64,000 bases of DNA from Vespula vulgaris (lineage: Eukaryota > Arthropoda > Insecta > Hymenoptera > Vespidae): contig NC_066596.1 in assembly GCF_905475345.1 (NCBI RefSeq), positions 4,899,001 to 4,963,000 of the forward strand, given 5' to 3'. The notes under the pieces were generated by a model, which had not been told where the DNA came from, did not search any database, and saw nothing but the letters and a program-made list of their open reading frames with translations. Of this stretch, positions 13,060-26,536 are shown in pieces (position 1 is the stretch's first letter; every line of letters begins with the position of its first letter). Both the position numbers and the translations under genes were made by a program.

Positions 13060-14110
13060 CTAAAATGTAAAAAGATCAAAAAGAATTATCATCTCGAACG
13101 TTTTACAAACGAATGCGTTCTCTATATTTTTACATATATATAACAACGCAGGTTAAATGCGAACTTCGATGACCATACAATCGAATACGATGCGAGTTAT
13201 TCGCATTAACGGATCTATTGTTTAAAAAAAATTATTTCAATAATTTGTGAGTAAAAACGTTGCAATATACGATAAAATAATTAATAATATCTTATCTTAA
13301 TTATAGTATTTCCTGCAAGAGATATAGGTTCGAAGGCACACAATAGTACATTTATATCGTATACGTATACTTATCACAATTTATTTAACCGAAGGATCGT
13401 ACTGATCTAGATCGGGTTATAGTTAAATTTATACCAGTATGAACGATTCGAAGATCGTCGAGATACTGGTTTGAAAAGGAGCAGCGAAAGGAATATATCC
13501 CTGAACTCAATCTAAAGTATGCGTATTTATATTTACCGTGCAACGTCGCGAGCGAATTAAAAAGGGCTAAATAAGCGGCTAACTGAGATGAATCCGTATG
13601 ATAGTTGAAACCCGCTTTTCATGTAGGACTGTCCGAAACGAGTAGGTCGTTGGGTGTTTAGTAGAAGGAGGGCTAAGTGTTGGGTATAAAGGGTTACCTT
13701 AGCGTGTCGAACTTATCTATACGTTTTGATCTAATTGTTGCACTGGTTGAAATAAAGCAGTTCGTACTAAAAATTTTTTTTCAGACGTCTTCTTTTTTTC
13801 TACCATAATATTCTTTATGATATAGCCAATATCAAACTTTAAAAATTCGATTCGATTTCATCTTGAAGTGAGGATAAGTGTTTAATGAAACGTGTTAATA
13901 ACACTATCAATGTATTATCAGATTTTTTTATATTCTTTTAGTAACTTTATATGATAATTCCAATAATTACAATTATTTATCGATACGATTGGTTTTAATG
14001 ACGAAACGTCTTAATCTACTAACTTCCAACAAAGTTGTTGAATCGAGAGGGTGAAAAAAAAAGAAGAAGGGGCTCGAAAACTTAGCGAAACGAAGAAGAG
14101 AAAATGGAAG

Positions 14111-14161
<51 letters not shown>

Positions 14162-14925
14162 CTTTTCTCTTTCTACCATTGGTTTAATCTTCCGATAGTA
14201 CACAAGTTCCATCTTGATCGCTCTCCTTTTCTTCCTTTCTCACGTCACCGACTGACTTCGTCCTCGTCCACTTTCTTTTTCTCCTACTTCCCTTTTTTTT
14301 ATTTGTCCTCTATAATTCTTCGTCCAATACTTTACGCTCGTTTTATTCTCTACCACCCTCTTTCCCATCGTCAAGCTGGCCTTAATACGGCTTCGACGAT
14401 TTGCATGCGTCAGTTAATAGATTCTCTTTTCCGTTCTCAACGAGAACAGAGGTGAACGATAGACAGAGAAAAAGAGCGATAGAGATAAAGAGACAATGTG
14501 AAGAGAGAAAGAGAGAGAAAGAGAAAGAGAGAGACGGAGATATTAACGCTTTGCGTCACTTATCGGAGCGAATATTATTTAATAAACGAGGATCTTCGTT
14601 GAGGCGAATTATTTTATAACGACCGGCGTAAATATTTGCGAGAATTCGCGTCACAGGTGAAGGGTAAAATCAATATTTAATCAACGTTCGAACGAATAAT
14701 GGCCAGCTTTTTTCTCTCAGACCATGGAACATGATTTCTGTGAAACGATTGGACCATATGACGACAAACATTGTGAGAACGATTAAGTAAACCGACATTA
14801 ACATTTTATCGTAAAAAATATTGCGGAGAATACTACATAGGTAAATGTCGAAGATATTTAACATGTAAAAAAATATGAGATCGTTCTAACGTTATCTTTT
14901 TTGTTAAAGCAAAAATAATACTTAC
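13060..14925 (-). other. Ddr: Ddr intron 1 of the coding region (1.9 kb)
   Basis: Lies between the donor CTTT/GTAAGT and the acceptor TTTTAG. It contains a perfect-looking CT dinucleotide tract at about 14,113-14,159. On the minus strand this reads as GA, so it is a purine tract in the transcript. No other feature is recognised. Confidence 0.85.
14113..14159. repeat. CT dinucleotide microsatellite
   Basis: About 22 CT units, likely length-polymorphic, within a Ddr intron. Confidence 0.95.
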
Positions 14926-15122
14926 AAAGATCCACGGCACGCGTTGCGGGAACGAACGAGGTGAAGCCGAGTAGGAGGAGACGAATAAGGAGAGGGGTAG
15001 TCGATGGGCTTGCACCAACGACGAAACTAAAGTTCTTCGCCATGGCACCCCCTTTTCGTGCGAGGGTGAAACCCTCGCCCTTTTCTCACCGTGACTCCTG
15101 CGTCATTTCAGTCCTCGTCAAG
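14926..15122 (-). CDS. Ddr: Discoidin domain receptor, exon with leader and signal peptide (coding part 14,926-15,043)
   Basis: The exon starts after a strong acceptor (pyrimidine-rich, ending TTTCAG) at 15,123 and ends at donor CTTT/GTAAGT. Bases 15,044-15,122 are 5' leader. The chosen ATG at 15,043-15,041 sits in a good context (GTGCCATGG) and opens 39 codons plus one base. They encode a classical signal peptide: charged start MAKNF, hydrophobic core LLIRLLLLGFTSFV around residues 18-31, and a likely cleavage after ATRA (residue 36), leaving VDLSQC at the mature N-terminus. This suits a type I membrane receptor. A leader acceptor implies an upstream noncoding exon. The start is supported by the signal peptide, by phase agreement with exon 2 and by the distance from cleavage site to first cysteine. 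Confidence 0.92.
15060..15078 (-). promoter_or_regulatory. Ddr: GC-rich hairpin in the Ddr 5' leader
   Basis: A perfect inverted repeat, GCGAGGGT - TTC - ACCCTCGC on the transcript strand, gives an 8-bp stem that ends 17 nt upstream of the start codon. It could slow scanning ribosomes. The structure is visible in sequence; the role is inferred. Confidence 0.5.
15086..15106 (-). promoter_or_regulatory. Ddr: Upstream ORF (MTQESR) in the Ddr leader
   Basis: A six-codon ORF, ATG to TGA, lies wholly in the leader. It starts 63 nt before the main ATG and ends just before the hairpin. Its ATG has A at -3 (GAAATGA), a moderate initiation context. The uORF may dampen translation of the receptor; that effect is inference. 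Confidence 0.5.
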
Positions 15123-17158
15123 CTGAAACAAAAGGACCGTGACATCGTTAGTATCGCCGTAAATCTGACGATGTACACGCATTTGCGAGTTTCGCGAGAA
15201 ATTTAAAAGGGTATCAACGAAGCAGTACCTTGTTTTGTTTAAATACTTCCGGCTTGTGAATATTCTTTCAACATTACCGGCTTGGGAAATATATTTTCCG
15301 AGATTTACGTCGGTTTTATAGGATAAATAAAAAAGTTCTTTTTTTATGAATGTATGATTTGTTTATTCTTAAGCGGTTGAATTCGTTTGTCAATATTTTT
15401 AACAATAAAATGCTTTTATCGAAATATTTTAACCTGTCAGATATCGTTCGAGTATCGTTCCTTGGAGAAATTTATTTTATGAGAACACCAGACGTATAAC
15501 AAAGCGTGAGATACTTCAGCGACGATGTTCTCGTTTGATCTCGACTTTAGTTTCACGAGGGCCGATATACCTTATTCGGTTCATTAATACGTTATCCGTC
15601 GTCCTATAGTCTTTACGAAGCAGCTATTAATTATTTATCCGGAAACACGAGGGTAGAGTGAAGAGTAGATTAAAATTCGTGAACGCTTTCAATAGAGAAG
15701 TTTACTCGAATTCGCTCAGGTAAGCAACTAGGAGGAAAGTCGGTGACAGAAGGATAAGTTGGATAAACAAAAACCAATCTACGTGCCTGAACGAAAGAGT
15801 AGTGGTAACTGTAAATACAGTAATATATTTAGCATTTAAGAAGTCACGTAGCTTGAAACAAATTATTAAACTAGACTATTTAATCGTAAATGTATTCTTA
15901 CTTTGACTATATTTTGTTACTGAAAATTATAGACTGTTTCAAGAATTTGTAATCTGTCAAATACCTCAACGATTAGTTTTATCTACTGTATATATCGAAA
16001 TTGTTTCTAGCAAGAATAGTGTTGATAATTTCTTAAATATTATTTTTTATGAAACTTATAAACCACGAAGAACAAAAACAATGCGGAACGAAAGAATAGA
16101 AAGGTTTCTTTTCATCGATCGGAAAAATGATCATAGTGAAAGCTATAATTTTGAAATGTTACACGGGATCAGCCTCGCTAGCAAGTACATTTTTAAAGCG
16201 TGAAAACTTTCAACTTCCTGGACTATAAGAAAGAATAATGGCCACGTGGTTACATATATTAGATATTATCTCTTATATGATATTTTTATTATTTTTTCGG
16301 CTTCTATAATACTAAACGTAGAAAATCCATCCGTAGTACACGTCAGACGTATAGAGAAAAGCTGGTATATGTGTTGAACGAAATACTAGAAGAAGAGAGG
16401 AGGTAGTTGATACAGACGTTGGCAAGTAAGTAAGGTGCGATTTTCATGTCTATACGTCGATGAACTATGCACTGGTAATTGCACGAGCTATGAATAAGTT
16501 ATAACAAATGGTAAGTAAGAAGTTCCTCGGTCGTAGGCCTTGCTTATTCGCATTAAACATACATAAGTGCGAGTAGGTGAACTTATAGTTCTCGAGCTAG
16601 TGTAAAATTCAACCCCGAGAGTGTCTATAAACCTTCTTTTAGTTTCGATGATGAGAAATATCGAAAATTTGAACGTCTTTGTTGTTTCTCATATCGTCTG
16701 CTTCCTTTCTCCTTTATCTTTTATCCTTCATTTTACTTCGGTCCGTCGACTTTTCGTTGCTCGATATCGGAAATACGAGGACGCGCTTCGTAAGATTGAA
16801 GAACGTTAGAGTGGTTCTATCTTTGTGTGCTCGAAACAGCGTCCAGACAAGGGGTGATTGATCGTACGAATCGGTCATACGAGAAATAAAAAAAAATGAT
16901 CTAATGTTTAAATAAGATTCTCGGGGAGATTCATAAAGGAAATAAGAATAACTTAAAATTCCTTTTATCGATTTAAATTTATGATAAGTGTGATCTTATC
17001 TTGAAAGCAGATGTCTCTTTCACTCTTTCTTTCTTTTCTTTCGTTCTTCGTCAAGCGATCATCGTCACTTCGAATATACCGTAGGACAAGGGCTTGGCAA
17101 TTATTATTCCGTCTATGGCAACATGAAGACGAAGGAGATAAAGAAGAAAAGAATCTAA

Positions 17159-17186
17159 GAGAAAGAGAGAGAGAGAGAGAGAGACA
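17159..17186. repeat. GA microsatellite
   Basis: About ten GA units after GAAAGA. Confidence 0.9.
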
Positions 17187-17423
17187 GAAATGTGTAGGGG
17201 TTGCTGTCGGTGTGGTTTCATTTACGATCGGTATCTCGTGGTATACAAGCCATATCTATATGTATATAAGCCTCAGCATGCTTCTAAGCCACGGTGTAAG
17301 CCCCGCGAGTTTCTACCCGTTCGGTATCCTAGTTCGACGTCGTCGAATCCTCCTCGTTTGCATAGGAATGAGTTTATGCAGATTAATACACGCGCGAGCG
17401 TCTACGTGTAGCTTGCGACGGAC

Positions 17424-17446
17424 TAGCTAGCTAGCTAGCTATATAG
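17424..17446. repeat. GCTA tetranucleotide repeat
   Basis: Four tandem GCTA units running into TATATAGC; the tract is self-complementary. Related CTAGCTCGCTCG sequence follows at about 17,470-17,485. Confidence 0.85.
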
Positions 17447-19271
17447 CATTCTATAGCGAGTCATCATTCGCTAGCTCGCTCGTTCGGGGATGTTAAGCAC
17501 GGTGTCCCTTACACGGATTTAAACGAACACGCATATTTTATTGACGGTTCGCGAGATTTCCCTTAAGGATTTTCGATCGCATAAACGATGCCACACACGC
17601 GTCGTTAGTATCGTTTTGTTTTTAATGATACATCATTTATTTTTCCTTTTATTGGTATTCGTCTTATTTTTATGAATCTCGAGAAAACTCCCTGAAAATT
17701 GGTTGATCGAGATTTATAAATGTTCCAAGTTGCGGTGAGGTCAGATTCTAGTTTCTTTTGATAATTTATTTGGAATGGCTGCATGATTTCTCGAAAAAGA
17801 TTTCACGTAGATGAGAAATATTTGATAAATTTCTTTAGAACGGGTGGACAGATTAACCTTAGAAATGATTCACAGAACAGAGAAGAAATCACAGCAAGCT
17901 AACGTGAAATCCGTCGTCCGTAGTAAAATCCAACTGACACGGGTGTCGTGTCGACCGTCGTTAAAGCGTTAATAAAACTGCGAAGGGGTTAAAGTCTAAA
18001 CTTTGAATCTTAAACAACGAGGCGGGAGGAGGCGAGACGAGACGAGCGATGTTGGACGAGAGGAAAAGGAAAAAAAAAAGAAAAAAAGGAGAACAAAGGA
18101 CGATCGATCGTCTTCCTCATCCTCGTCCTCGTCCTAGTCTTCCCTTGTCGTTGCCGTTGTCCTCGTCGTCTGAAAAAGAACGATGGACAGCATCGTTGTT
18201 AAGCGAGATAAGATTTTCTCTCGGAAAAGCCGTGTACAAATAGACGTCGTTGAAAAACGATCCAATACGACCCAAATAACGTAACCACCGTCGACGAGTC
18301 GACGAGTCGACACTCTCTGACCTTAATTGTTCGTTGAAATCAGGAGAGAATGAGAGAGTGAGGGAGTAGAGCGAATGACGATGGCACAAACAAAAAGAAA
18401 AGAGAGGAAGAGAACGTATATGGTATAAGTCAAGGAACTTCATAATCTACTTTATCGTACCGTTTGCGGTATATCTCGTTTCGAAGAAGAAATTGAAGAA
18501 GAATTGAAAGAGAACGATGATCTGACGTAAAATTGATGAAAATTGATTGCTCGTCAAATTCTAAATAAAATCAATGGAATTTCGCAATTTCTTTTGGCTA
18601 TTAATTAATTCTTCTTTCTTTTTTTCTCTCCTATACGAGTGTAATTATGTTCGAAATTTTTTAATGACGCTATAACACCTGAAAGGAATGAAAAGAAAAA
18701 TCTACGTTAAATTCAAAAGTCACGAATCGAGGTCTATACTTCTCAATGATGTTCACATGATATAAAAGCACATTAGAGGATACTTCTCTTAAAGTGTTTC
18801 CGAGCGCCATTTCATTTTGAAGGCCCTGGAGTAATTCTTGGAATAAAAACGTTTAGGTAATACTCGAGGTAAAGCCGGCATCCTCTTCGTTCCCTCATCA
18901 AAGTACTCGACTTAAGTGCTGATTATGATCCGTCCGAGGTATAAAGCTGTCGGATCATTCGTCGGCATTGTTCTGTCTGGCACGATTTGACGCGATTCTG
19001 AATGCCCTCTGACGTCTCGACCGATCCGAGTTTCACACAGGACGAGGGAGTATTAGACGAACGCATACGCGTACCTAAGTACATACACATGGATATATGT
19101 ATGTATATTTGAAAACTACGAAGATATAACGACGTCTCGCTGGGATCTATTAGCCTGTGTGACGCTTTTGATCGTTCCTATTCTAACTTTTCGTTAGTTT
19201 CGAAACGCAATTTATCTTGTGGAATCGTGTAAGATGAATAGCTAGGTAAATTTTTGTTAGAACGTTCTTTC

Positions 19272-19293
19272 ATAATAATTATATAATTATTAT
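19272..19293. repeat. Perfect 22-bp AT palindrome
   Basis: ATAATAATTAT followed directly by its reverse complement ATAATTATTAT, with no spacer. Such a sequence can extrude a cruciform or be a homodimeric binding site. Confidence 0.85.
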
Positions 19294-20029
19294 AATAAAG
19301 ACTTTTTTGTTTTCTCTTATTTCATAAACAATCAACGAGTACATCCTCTTTCTCGGGCATTATATAGCAAACTTATTCTCCGTGAACGTCGTTCAACGTA
19401 ATTCTTTTTCAATTTTCCGCCTTTCGGAGTAATCCACGTGACGTTGTAAGAGCCAACGTTGCCTCCGTTAATTTGTATCAGGCTCAAAATTACACGGAAC
19501 GCCGGATAATTATTTCTTGTCCTCGTTCGACGGTGAATAAATGAAAGCTTGTACATTTTTCTGAATCTTTCGAAATATTTACAAACCATGAATAGATTTG
19601 TTTCTTCCGACTACGAACGTACAACTATTTTTTAAATTCAATCACTGCATCCATTATATCGTTCATTATTCTTTATAATTTCAATGAGACTAACTTTATT
19701 TTCTTTTTTATTTTTAAATAATCATTTAATTTCTGTTAGCTTCGTTAAACCATGAATTTTATATCATTTAAAAGAATAGTAGTGATATCGAACAAAATCC
19801 CATAATTATGTTATTTCGAATACTGATTATTATATTATTGATTGATTCTGACTAGCTTTATTCATTCGTAAAAATTCTTCGAATTTTATTGACGATCAGT
19901 GAAAATTCTTCCTTTCATCAGCATTGTTACGGAAAATCAGTGTGCATTTTTCACCAGTCGATGCACAATAGGAAGGGAATGCGCTTCCCCACATTCGATG
20001 CTGAGCAGCTATCTCTGTATGTCTCGTTT

Positions 20030-20098
20030 TCTTTCTCTTTCTTTCTCTCCTCTCTCTCTCTCTTTCTCTTTTTCTCTCTCCCTCTCTGCCTCTCTCGT
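20030..20098. repeat. CT-rich microsatellite tract
   Basis: Imperfect CT/TTTC tract. It underlies the longest plus-strand reading frame of this part of the window, which is therefore not evidence for a gene. Confidence 0.9.
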
Positions 20099-23000
20099 TG
20101 CCTTTACTCCCATTGTGATTTCCGTCGGACGCTTTTTCTTTTGCAAAACTCCGTCCATTTGTTCGTCGAATCGAAGTTTTGCGGATGTTCCGCGAACGTT
20201 ACATGCCGTATGCGTTCCCATCTCTCGAACGCTACAGGTATTCGTATGTGCGTTCTACTGATAAATGGAAACTCGGCCGACCTGTACATACATACTTTCA
20301 TAAATCTAAAACGTCACGATACATGTTGGAATAAAGCTCTTCGTAATATCGATGTTACTCCCTATAGCCGAACCCAGAACATTTTTCTATTTCGAATGTT
20401 CCGACTAAATCGTCTCGACAAGCTTTTATTTTTAACACTTCGTCGATAGCTTGCTTATAATTTGCGGTTTGATTTTTAAACTATCCATGATTCTATAACA
20501 TTTAAATTGTCTCTAAAGATATTTTCAAAATATTTTATGATTAAAATTATTACTTATTCAAACAGATAATAATACTTAAATAAATAATACTTTCTAAATA
20601 ATACAAGTAGGAAACAAAATTTGTGAATCAAATCGTTCTGTTCGATAATTAGCAAAAGTTGATAACAAATACTAGAAAGTGATAAACGCAAAGACTATAG
20701 ACTTTATGTGAAGGTAAACAATCGTGTTTGAGAGCAAATCCTCCAATCTCTTTCCGGAGATAAGTATTCGCGAGATCCAGGCTGAAATGAATTTCGGGCG
20801 AGGATGCGTGCTCTTCGGTAAGGCACGAGGATCACACAGAGGATCGAAGAGTGAGATCGTCTGCGATGCGCAATCCCTCACTCCATCTCCACCTATTCAT
20901 GATTAGTATCGTTTTTGAATTCTAAGAAAGAGAAAAAGTTAAATCGCATATGTGAATTTTTAGAGATGCGGTAAATTTTTAGATATTAAACGGAATAAAA
21001 ATAAACGATACTGTTTCACACAAATGGACATTACGATAAATGTAAAATTATCGATCAATGTACAATTAATTGCAACAATGTACTATCAAAAAGAACGATG
21101 AATCTAAAACTAAAAAATAATGTATTCATGTTCATTGGACCATCACCTAATCGTGATTCTAAACATCATAGTCAGTCTTCTTCTTCGAAGAAAAGAAAGA
21201 TAGAAGAAATAACTATGACGCTTGCTGACTCATTCTGATGAAAGGACAATAAAGATGCGGAAGAACAATCGCAGAATTGCGACATTTCGAGACGTAATTT
21301 CCTTCGCTGACTCAACCATTGACCCTTGTCCTTAGCAATCTTAACGAAACTAAAACTTCAAAAAACGAAAGAAAAATAATTAAATATTTTTCTTTCTTTT
21401 GTGTCTGATGAATTTTTTACTTATAAACGTACTATATAAAAAAAATCATTAACAAGATGTATTTAATATTATAGTGAAATGTGTAACAGAGGATTATTAT
21501 CAAAACTATGTGTTAAAGATTCTAAAAATCTTCAAATTTTTATGTTTCATATAAAAATCTAAATATGCGCGTGTATTCATTTTAGTCCCTTCGACGTTGT
21601 TTGACGAAACCATATAATCCTGCGATTAATCGAGCTATTGTAACGGGTTGAATTTATTTCACGGTATCAAAAATTTTATTCGTCGGTCTTTCGATTCACG
21701 CCGCCGCGGCGTTTATTGCCCGTTCAAAGTGATTTACCATTACAAGATGAGTACCTAAGATAATGATGGGCGGGTTCGGTACTCAAGCGAAACTGAACGT
21801 TTTAATGACTCATAGGCGCAAAGGACTCTTTTTACCGGCCGTTCGTTCTCTGTTGGAATCATAAAATTCTATGGAATTTCTGATAAATCGTATATAGGTA
21901 TTTTTTACGACCTTATCGAGATATTAACGAGAATATCAACGTGATGATAGAGTAATTTTGTGATAATAATGGTGAGGTTAAGATGTTTCGTGTTTTAACA
22001 AATGGTAAAAATTTTCGAATCGAAGTCGTATCGAATTATATCACAGTTATTATCTATCAAAGATAAGAATAAATATTCGAAGAATTAACAGATAGCAAGT
22101 TTTCATTAAACTCTTTGTCGAAACAAAATTCCATTATCATATGATAGTATATCGTAGACTATAATAATCTTCGACGTGGATTAATCGATGATACGGAAGG
22201 CATGTGTTGCGACAAATATGCGAACAGGGTCTCTGCATCCTATCATTAATATTCACACGCTGTTAAATTGACGCTTTGGATGGTGCTCGATACATCGAGC
22301 TAATGACGCCTCGTATGTCCGTGTTCACCTCGACTTGAGAACGTATTGTCGTTCCTTCGTATCGGCTGCGATGCATCTTCCCGTGCATTCTCCGATTACG
22401 TCAGAAAATTCAATGAGAAAGGTCCTAGTCATCACGGCTCGTTCGATCTCACCATAAATCGATAAAAATCAAGGAACTCTTTTAACGTATGTTATTTTTA
22501 TATCGACTATTACAGCCCTCGTAATTATTCGGACTTTTGTTCAAAGAAAAGCATCATGAAATGTTTGTTAATTATCGAATGAAATCGGAGGAGATATCGA
22601 AAAAATTTTTATCGAAAAAAACGTCTCCCTTGTTAATATTATCAACCGAATGATTCTCGAAATTGGACGATACCTTAAAAGGTAAACGATGATAACGAAC
22701 TGCCGTTAAAGAGAAATCGATAAAATGCCATTAAAATTATAAGACGATAAGGCGAAGCTTCGAGTAATTACCCCGGTTAATAATTTTCGTTCGTTCCTCG
22801 AAGTGTTACAGATGTGTTGCTTCTCTGAGCTCTTGCACGGCTCGCAAACGGAACTGGTCTTATCTTGGAACGAATGGAGCGAAGAGAAACGTCGGAAGAA
22901 TCACAACGAACGAAAGCAAATAAACGTTCGCCTTCTTCCAGCAACGGGAAGAACGACTAGCGCCTGGCATCGTTGCTAAAGAAGAAGAGGATGAGAAGGA

Positions 23001-23639
23001 AAAAAAAAGGAGAAAGTCGAGAGTCGGGTAGAAGCTGGCGTAGCGCGATAAAGTGTGTAACGTTGAGAACGAAAAAGCAAGGGTAGCTACTAGAAAACAA
23101 CTCTGGATATTCTAATTTCGTGAATCTCCATCGCGTTCTTACTGAAATCACAAAGTACGATTTTTATCATTCTTTTTACGGTGTTAAAAGTATTACACGT
23201 GTGCAGTGATAAATTATTTATGTATGTACATATGTATGTATGTTTTTCTTGATATAAAGTTCTATTAAAAAGAACATCCAAATATATGAGGTCGTTGTAC
23301 TTTAATCTGTCACGTAGCTTTATCGTTAGTGTCAACCAACTTGAAATCACACAGTATCTCGACCCACGTATCGAACGTAGTCCGATTTCAATACTTTTAT
23401 CTTTTCGTATTTGCTGAATGATTCACACACGAGTTTTTCACCCACTACGGAGTCTCGAAAGATAACAAATAATCTGTAAAGTGGTCTCCGAACAATGAAA
23501 ATAACAGATCGATGAGCCGTGCTATGGGCAATTGCCCGTTTTAAAACGGAGTCTTTCCGTTGTTGGGAAATTTACAAGATAAAGAAGAGCACAAATGGTT
23601 CGAGACATGGACAGAAAGGAGTTAAAACTCTTTGATCCT

Positions 23640-23642
<3 letters not shown>

Positions 23643-23702
<60 letters not shown>
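23643..23702. repeat. Perfect (AG)30 microsatellite
   Basis: Sixty bases of uninterrupted AG, the longest pure dinucleotide array in the window and probably highly polymorphic. Polypurine tracts of this length can form triplex (H-DNA) structures. Confidence 0.97.
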
Positions 23703-23705
<3 letters not shown>

Positions 23706-25572
23706 AGAGGAAGAAGACTTACGTATTAGATTCCACAAAGCAGACGCTTTAGTGGCTCACATTGGGTATTTCGCTGATTCTCGTGTAGGAAAGACTGACT
23801 CATCGCTGTCTTCTGGAGAAATCAAATCTTTCGGCATTGGCCAGGCGTGGCGCCCGACAATCAAAACGATTATTCGAAGACGAGACGAGCGAGAGAAGGG
23901 TTCACGGCAGCTGGTCTAAAAGAAGATTCTAAGTGTGTTGGAAGAAGAAAAGAGCTTCTCTCTCTCTTACTTTCTCTTTCTCTCTCTTTCTTTCTCACTC
24001 TCACTTTTTCATCCTTCTTTCTCACCACATTCCGTCGCTTCGCGTCTGGACGCCTTAACAAGCCTCTAATGAGGAACGGGTGTTACTCGTGTCCGTCGCG
24101 GTACTTTTGCGCAATTACCATTTATCACATCTGCCTCTTCACCTTTTCTCTCCCACTATCTTCCTTCTCCTTATTTCCTTTTTCCCTCTTCTTTCTGACT
24201 TTTTCTCTTTTTGGCACGTACTACTGTTACCGGCTTATGACTAAGTTATTTTTCATCTTATCTTTCCTTTTTATGTTTCTTTGCTTTCTTTTTTGTTCTT
24301 CTTTCTTTTTTGTTTTCATTTTCATATTCAATCATCAAATGATTTGAGAAAAAATAGGCGGTGAGATTCGACGAGCATTTAATTATTTTTTTAATCTGCT
24401 TTGTTCAACGCAAATTATTGTTATGTAAGATATCTGAAGATTAATACGTAATGGAATTATGAATATTGATTTAGTCTCAGTAAAACAACCAGACATAATT
24501 ATTAATGAAAGAGAGACGAAAGAGAAGAAGAGACGGAGAAAAGACGAGAAGAAAAAGTAGGCCAGCTATACGTAGAGTTGGTTGCGCAGGAGAGGTATAA
24601 CGACGGAAATCAGATTTCCATCGTCACGTAGAGCCAGTAGCAGCGTAAGAGGGTGTCGATCCCGTGGATTCTCGAGGATGCCTGATACGATCACGCCAGA
24701 TCGAATCTTTACGTTGAGCCTCCGTAGAAAAGAAAGAGAAGAAGAAGAGGAGGAGAGGTCGAGAACCGAAGGAAACGAAAAGAGAAAGAAGTCAGAAAAG
24801 CTTTTGAAAACGGGAAAGATAGGACGATAAAAGGGTAAGAGGAGAGGTGACGCTAGCCCAGAGATTCTTTCGAGACGGTTATTTCTTCGTTCATTAACTT
24901 TTACGGTCGAGGAGAACACCCCTACTTTTCTCTCACGTGAGATAGAAAGAAAGAGAAAGAGATCTAGCGAGATCTCCGTTCCTTTGCGATTTTCAATGGC
25001 GTGCGACCTCATTACTGAAATGGTACTCATTACCGTTGTAGCGAAGAGAGAAAGAGAGTAGGAGGGTAAAATGTGGGAGAGAAGTGTGAGAAGTGTGAGA
25101 AGCATTTTGTCACGGTGTTACGTACACACGCCGTGCCGGCTGTGTAACGCGTAAAAAGGACCGCTTGCTAATGACCACCGGTTATTCAACCACACGTATA
25201 ACTCGTAGCTTTAGCTGATGTTGAAAAAAGAAGGAGTGGGCTGTTGGGTTAGATGGAGAGATTGAATGGGGGTAGGCAAGGTTGGAAACGGAAGGTCGAA
25301 AGAGGCAGGATACGTCCAAGTTGAATTAAACCTTTCGAGATAGGACAAACCGGAAACGGAAGGCACGTAGAAAACGGAGTACTCACTGGAGTCTACTTTT
25401 TCTATGTTTTTGTCTTTTTCAACGGATTGCTTGAAACTGTGGATGATGTAGGGTATATTTCTTATACTCGATATTTCGTTCTATCAAGAAAAAAAAAAAC
25501 CATTGATCGGATAACGATTGATCGAATGATAAATTATTGATCACAACGATTTACTTAATAAGTAATCTTTGA

Positions 25573-25600
25573 TGAACCATGCATTATCGTGCATGGTTCA
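25573..25600. repeat. 11-bp perfect hairpin
   Basis: Arms TGAACCATGCA and TGCATGGTTCA with a six-base TTATCG loop. It is too short for a canonical microRNA precursor unless pairing extends further out, which I do not see. Confidence 0.8.
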
Positions 25601-26536
25601 CTTTGCTGCCATGAATTTGAACTCGATGCAGATGCACTCTGTGCACCTCAATGAGGTGAGTCGGTACTAACATACGGGGAGTTGGTACACCGAACGAAGA
25701 GTTTACACTAGCTTGATCTTTCATCAGGTCGAGCAAATTAGCACGTAAGGCAAACAGACGTACTGGTAGTCCATCGTCCCTCTCTTTCTCTCCCTCTCTC
25801 GCAACCCCTACCAACACTTTCACTCGAAAGGCCTTCCCTTTTGAGATCGATTATCCCCTATCGGATAGTGCAGCCGGTTTCTACCCTTTCGAAACTTAAC
25901 AGAGCAGCATCGATAATGCAGTGAGGGAAAGGGCCAACGTCTGATCGAAGGGTAGAAAGGGAAAGAGTGAACTCGTAAATTTCCTTTGGTTAAGATCATA
26001 GACTACAGAGAAGATACATATACACAGTTTACAGTAACCTGGCTTCTTCGGCCGCACATGGACCATAGCCCTGCCCGGAGGCGGATAAGCGAGTTTTTAA
26101 ATCGGTTTTCGAAATGTAAACAGGTTATCGTGTGATTTATACGCGTTTATATGCCTGTGCTTCCTCATACATTATATCAGATCTTCTAAGAAAATTTCTA
26201 AAAAATTTCTAACATATTAAAAAATTTTTTTGTAATTATTTAAGGAACATCAATTACTTTTATAAAAATACGTTAACAGATATCATAGTTTAATATCGTG
26301 AAACATCGAATAGATATAAAAAATGTGACAGTTAATAAAGTAAGACAATAGAAAAGTTGAAGATATCTCAATGAAATCGACGCGATATTACTTTATATGT
26401 CCTCCATCACTTTATCATTATCCCCTCTACCCCATTATCTCTCTGTTGTACCGATTGATCGCCGTAAGGTAAATGTTAGCACAACAATTAAAACGTCGGA
26501 AAAAGTAAGGACAAAAGGAAGAGAGATAAAGAAAGA

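Noticed and set aside
19889..20449. Longest open frame of the window (186 codons, plus strand)
   Set aside because: It crosses a CT-rich tract that encodes Ser/Leu/Phe and suppresses stops. There is no domain, no splice context and no coherent composition elsewhere.
24566..25105. 179-codon open frame, minus strand
   Set aside because: Half of it lies over GA-rich plus-strand DNA, which lacks stops on the complement. The remaining part (about 50 residues) has no recognisable motif.
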